From Roseiarcus sp963836695 (lineage in GTDB: Bacteria > Pseudomonadota > Alphaproteobacteria > Rhizobiales > Beijerinckiaceae), in NCBI GenBank assembly GCA_963836695.1, contig CAWIKX010000009.1:429351-493350 (forward strand): a stretch of 64,000 nt of DNA, given 5' to 3'. Positions within the stretch are counted from its first letter, which is position 1. Each line of letters begins with the position of its first letter. The notes below the pieces were generated by a model. The model searched no databases, was not told the DNA's origin, and saw only the letters and a list, made by a program, of their open reading frames with translations. Of the stretch, positions 60,813-64,000 are shown one piece after another. A program made the position numbers and the translations under genes.

Positions 60813-61970
60813 ATGATCTCCGCCATAAAAAGGGCGGCGGACCATTCGATGTCTTTGCACGCACGAACCGAAGGCGCGCTACAGGCCTGCTATGACGCGA
60901 TCCTTATGCCGGAGCTCTGGTCCACGGCGCTTCAGCAGCTTGCGGACGCCCTAGCCGTATCGAGCTGCACATTTACACCGATCGACGGCAAGCGTACGCC
61001 GATCGACGGCAATGGCTACTGCGTGCCGGTCTCGGCGGGACACCTCGAGTTTGCCAAACTGTGGTGTGTCAATCAAAGTCACGCCCCGTGCCCGTTCACT
61101 GGGAAAGCGCTGCCGTTCGTTTCCAACTATGTGATCGACGATCAGATCGTGACGGCGGACGACCGAAAGACGCTGGCCTATTTCCATGAGACTGCTGGAC
61201 CGGGAAACCGGGAATGGTGGGCTGCCGGCTCCTTCGCCATTGCCGATCGTCAGTGGTGCCTTTCGGTTTACCGAAATCGTGCCGGGGGAAGGTTCAACCA
61301 CAGTGAAGGACGATATCTTGCCCGAGTGGCGCCGGGCTTCGGTAGAACCGCCGCGCTGGCGGAGAAGTTCGGGATGGAAAGGATTTCTTCTGCTCTGACG
61401 ACCTTTGACCAACTGAAATGCCCGGCCATGATGATCGACTGGCGTGGCAGCGTCAGAAATCCAAATCGCCTGGCCGAGAATTTGCTGGAAAAGGGCTTGC
61501 ACCTGCATCGCGGTCGCCTCTGGACGACCGATCCCAGGAGCAATCGACGAATAGAGGAGTTGGTTGCGGCGATTTTGGCGACAGCGCCCGGCAGCGCTCC
61601 ATCCCTGAACCAGGTGGTGATCAATCGCGCCGACGCCCCGTGGCTGCTGGTGGAAGCAATGCCGGTAACCGCTCTCGGCAGTGACATCTTCAACGAGGGT
61701 CGGGCGTTCCTGATTCTGACTGACCTGACGAAACCGTCATTCGGCGGTTCCAAGCTGCTGGCAACAATTTTCGGATTGACACCCGCGGAAGCCAAATTGG
61801 CCGCCTGCATTGCATCAGGGATCGGGATTGACGCGGCAGCGGCTGCGCTCCGCATCGTCCGCGAAACCGCGAAAAGCCAGCTTAAGGCGGTCTTCGTCAA
61901 GACGAACACTCATAGTCAGCCGGAACTTCTGGCCCTAATGGGTCGACTGAGGTCGACGAACCGGCTTTAG
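60813..61970 (+). CDS. LuxR-type transcriptional regulator
   Basis: About 385 residues from ATG 60813 (MISAIKRAADHSMS); ATG 60849 is an alternative. The N-terminal 300 residues form a PAS/GAF-like sensor region (ALQACYDAILMPELWSTALQ near 19, FNHSEGRYLARVAPGF near 165, CPAMMIDWRGSVRNPNRLAE near 202). The C-terminus is a LuxR helix-turn-helix, IFGLTPAEAKLAACIASGIG near 318, AAAALRIVRETAKSQLKAVF and VKTNTHSQPELLAL. No histidine-kinase or receiver domain. The ligand is unknown. Confidence 0.85.
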   Translation: MISAIKRAADHSMSLHARTEGALQACYDAILMPELWSTALQQLADALAVSSCTFTPIDGKRTPIDGNGYCVPVSAGHLEFAKLWCVNQSHAPCPFTGKALPFVSNYVIDDQIVTADDRKTLAYFHETAGPGNREWWAAGSFAIADRQWCLSVYRNRAGGRFNHSEGRYLARVAPGFGRTAALAEKFGMERISSALTTFDQLKCPAMMIDWRGSVRNPNRLAENLLEKGLHLHRGRLWTTDPRSNRRIEELVAAILATAPGSAPSLNQVVINRADAPWLLVEAMPVTALGSDIFNEGRAFLILTDLTKPSFGGSKLLATIFGLTPAEAKLAACIASGIGIDAAAAALRIVRETAKSQLKAVFVKTNTHSQPELLALMGRLRSTNRL

Positions 61971-62554
61971 GTTCGTCCGCAGGTTCATTCCAGGAATCAC
62001 AACGGGCCGAAATTGGCGCATTTCGGCAGTTTGCCGAGGCTATTGACGTCGACCGGAGTTGGAGAATGAACCGACCTGATACCGCTTTGAGTGATGAGGA
62101 CGCGGCGTGCACGACACCGCAGCAATTACTGGTCCTCCAACATGAGCATGGTCCAGTAGCCGTGAGCCTGTCGAGGTGAACCGACACCGCGGTTTCCTCC
62201 TTACGAGGCTTTCGGACGCCGACCGCGCTAGCCCCGCGCGCCTGCAAAGGGCCGGCGTCCGAAACCCTTCAGCACTCCGGCCGTCCCGGGTGGCGGGTTC
62301 GGATGATCGCAGTCCTCTCAGGGCGAGATACCGAGCCTTCCCTCGTGGCCTCCTGTAGGCTCGCTTCCCGCCCAACTGTCCTGTGCGCGAATGCGGTCTG
62401 CTGCGACCGCTAAACGTCGACTTCAGCCGGCCGGAATGCGCAAATAGCAGACGTTTCTGAGGCAGAGCGGACGCGGCGAACCGCCCAAAGCGACATTTGA
62501 TCCATTGACTCCGCGTCGCTCCCTTTGAGGCCAGCCAGGTGACGAGCAGGACTG
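61971..62554. other. Intergenic region with a long palindrome
   Basis: About 580 bases without a convincing gene on either strand. The only clear structure is the inverted repeat at 62210-62264. Confidence 0.45.
62210..62264. repeat. 11-base inverted repeat TTTCGGACGCC / GGCGTCCGAAA
   Basis: Exact arms at 62210-62220 and 62254-62264, 33 bases apart, in a non-coding stretch. No T-run follows. It could be an operator or a repeat element. Confidence 0.6.
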
Positions 62555-63660
62555 TCAGGGACGCGCGTCGAGCACCATGTTGAACGGCGTCTCGGTCGCT
62601 TTGCGCACCTTGCCGAAGCCGCCTTTGGTGATCGCGGACGAGAGCTTGGCGTAGCCTGCCTGCGCCCCAAGCGCCGCTCCGACCGGCTGATCGAGCGAGG
62701 TCGGGATGCAGATCATGGTCGAGGCGGCATAGAAGATTCTGCTCGCCGGATTGAGATTGTCCTCCAATCGATCGCCGGCCGCGGGCTCGACGATCATCCA
62801 GCAGCCATCGGGCTTCAGGGTCTCGCGAACGTGCCGCGCTGCGCCGACCGGATCGCCCATGTCATGTAGGCAGTCGAAGCACGTCACGAGGTCTAAGTCC
62901 TTCCCCGAAAAATCGCTCGCCATGGCGACTTCGAATTTCGTGTTGGCGGTTACTCCGTGCTGCTCGGCGTGGATCGGCGCTTGCGCGACAGAATCTGCGC
63001 TTTTCTTGACACCAGGTAGGATTACATCTCGGCGCGACGCGCGCGCGGGCGCGCAGATTTTCCGAAAGCGTCGTTCAGTGGCCAAAGGGACCAAGCATCA
63101 GATCCGCCACGCCATTGCGCTTCGCGCCGCTTTCAAGTTTCGCGGCGACGCCGTCCAGCGCGGGCAGCCAAAACTCGACGAGATTGTTGTGGTAACCGGG
63201 CCGGAAGAAGCGTCCGACCGTGCAGAACAGGCACTGGGTCTGATCGCCCCAACCAACGCCTTTGCCGGAGCGAAAGGCAGCCTCTACCTTCGGCTGGTTT
63301 TCCGCCATCGCCACCGCGAGATCGAAAGCCCCTTGCAGATAGACGGGGCTGTCGACGTTCGCGAACACCACGCTTGTTCGGCGGAAGGGTGAACTTGCCG
63401 CTAGCGGGGTCGTAGTCGACATAGCCGGAACTCGCCTGATGCGACAACCATTCGCGGGCGTAACGCTCGTCGACCTTCGTCTTCACCGCTAATTCGGCTG
63501 ACGTCATCGCGCCATGCTCGTTAAGCGCCTTGTACAGGCCGAGAATGTCGCCCATGCGCACCATAGGGACGCTGAACGCCCCGCCGAGATCGCCGAAAAT
63601 CTTGCCGATGAACTGATGACGCTCGATTGGCGGATTTAATCGCCGCGCTCCGGCGGGGCG
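62555..63660 (-). pseudogene. Winged-helix/SAM-methyltransferase family protein, degenerate
   Basis: The N-terminal winged-helix part is in one frame: HQFIGKIFGDLGGAFSVPMV, GDILGLYKALNEHGAMTSAE, RYAREWLSHQASSGYVDYDP. The middle is in another: VVFANVDSPVYLQGAFDLAV, GVGWGDQTQCLFCTVGRFFR, LVEFWLPALDGVAAKLESGA. The C-terminal part is in a third: DLVTCFDCLHDMGDPVGAAR, MIVEPAAGDRLEDNLNPASR and ITKGGFGKVRKATETPFNMV. Breaks lie near 63380 (two small deletions) and near 63100. The SAM-binding loop expected after KLESGA (VADVGCGHG) is not present in any frame: the sequence around 62960-63110 is scrambled. So the gene has lost its cofactor site and is dead. The original was about 350 residues. Confidence 0.7.
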
Positions 63661-63767
63661 CTTGTCCTGGTCTCGCAACCCCGCGTCCCCGTTCGCGAAC
63701 GTTCTTGCAACACGCGCAGCAGGCTTCGGAATGCAGCCTTCCACCACGCGCCCGACTACCGAGGTGA

Positions 63768-64000
63768 CTAGATCGGCTTCGACCTGGATGCATTGGCCGA
63801 TATCCCGGGCATAGCGAATGCGATCGGTAACGCAGCGGCACAAAGCAGCGCCATGAACCAGAACGCGTGGGGGCCGAAGGCGCCGTAGAGTGGACCGGAC
63901 ACCAGTGTCATTACGGCGGTCATCATACCGACCGCGACGCCGCCGTATATACCCTGCGCTGTTGCAGCCAGGGCCGGCGGGACAACCACAGACAGCATCT
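63768..64000 (-). CDS. MFS transporter, C-terminal part
   Basis: The frame enters from the right edge and ends at 63768, showing about 77 residues: VPPALAATAQGIYGGVAVGM, MTAVMTLVSGPLYGAFGPHA, FWFMALLCAAALPIAFAMPG. These are the last two or three TM helices of a major facilitator protein, with the ATAQG motif seen in LacY/nucleoside-proton-symporter-like members. The substrate is not visible. Confidence 0.7.
   Translation of the reverse strand, partial: MLSVVVPPALAATAQGIYGGVAVGMMTAVMTLVSGPLYGAFGPHAFWFMALLCAAALPIAFAMPGISANASRSKPI

Overview
The window is a GC-rich chromosomal segment from an alphaproteobacterium, most likely of the order Hyphomicrobiales (Beijerinckiaceae/Methylocystaceae-like). 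This rests on the infA-maf-yacG cluster with a rhizobial-type 72-residue IF-1, an egtB-egtD pair, RmuC and lipoprotein YkuD proteins of rhizobial type, PEP-CTERM proteins, and short interspersed palindromes typical of that group. It is an inference from protein style, not from a marker phylogeny.

Layout. 1-3.7 kb: end of an RND efflux operon (adaptor plus inner-membrane pump). 3.9-5.0 kb: infA-maf-yacG, genes overlapping by four bases. 5.5-8.4 kb: tandem DUF1254/DUF1214 paralogues. 8.5-12 kb (minus): oligopeptidase B, a small membrane protein and a ketopantoate reductase. 12-16 kb: XRE-cupin regulator with a GNAT acetyltransferase, a PDZ/multi-TM/GAF membrane protein and a haloacid dehalogenase. 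16-17.7 kb: an AT-richer islet of decayed genes (SnoaL-like with an in-frame TGA, methyltransferase with at least five frame breaks). 17.9-21.2 kb: a SAM/adenylate cyclase/AAA/TPR signalling protein. 21.3-25.0 kb: a tandem array of HAF-repeat PEP-CTERM proteins, each behind a conserved leader holding an 8-codon mini-ORF, plus the tail of a lost fourth copy. 25.3-28.1 kb: an L,D-transpeptidase-like protein, a VOC remnant and an OprB porin. 29-31.2 kb: ergothioneine genes egtB and egtD. 31.2-36.4 kb: SDR, acyl-CoA ligase, orphan antitoxin, YbaK, DUF72 protein, alpha/beta hydrolase. 36.9-46 kb: M29 aminopeptidase, EEP nuclease, small secreted and VOC proteins, a lone McrA-type head domain, an Rrf2/secreted methyltransferase pair, and an RTX protein with a helical N-terminal domain. 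46-54 kb: tRNA-Leu(GAG), YkuD lipoprotein, rmuC, def, a beta-hydroxyacid dehydrogenase, a metallophosphatase and a CtpF-like P-type ATPase. 54-57 kb: palindromic repeats, a DUF4062-TPR protein with seven 48-residue repeats, then tRNA-Ser(GGA). 58-64 kb: hotdog thioesterase, SDR, DUF1194 protein, LuxR-type regulator, a decayed methyltransferase and an MFS transporter end.

Two things stand out. First, about a dozen conserved genes are broken by one-base indels without clear slippery sites, while 36-57 kb has almost none. Some breaks may be sequencing errors, but the 16-17.7 kb and 62.5-63.7 kb genes have too many lesions for that. Second, the HAF/PEP-CTERM array looks like a recently amplified unit (leader + secreted repeat protein + sorting signal). 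It is the best candidate here for an undescribed regulated surface-protein system. The DUF4062 repeat protein and the SAM-cyclase-AAA-TPR protein are further candidates for signalling or conflict functions.
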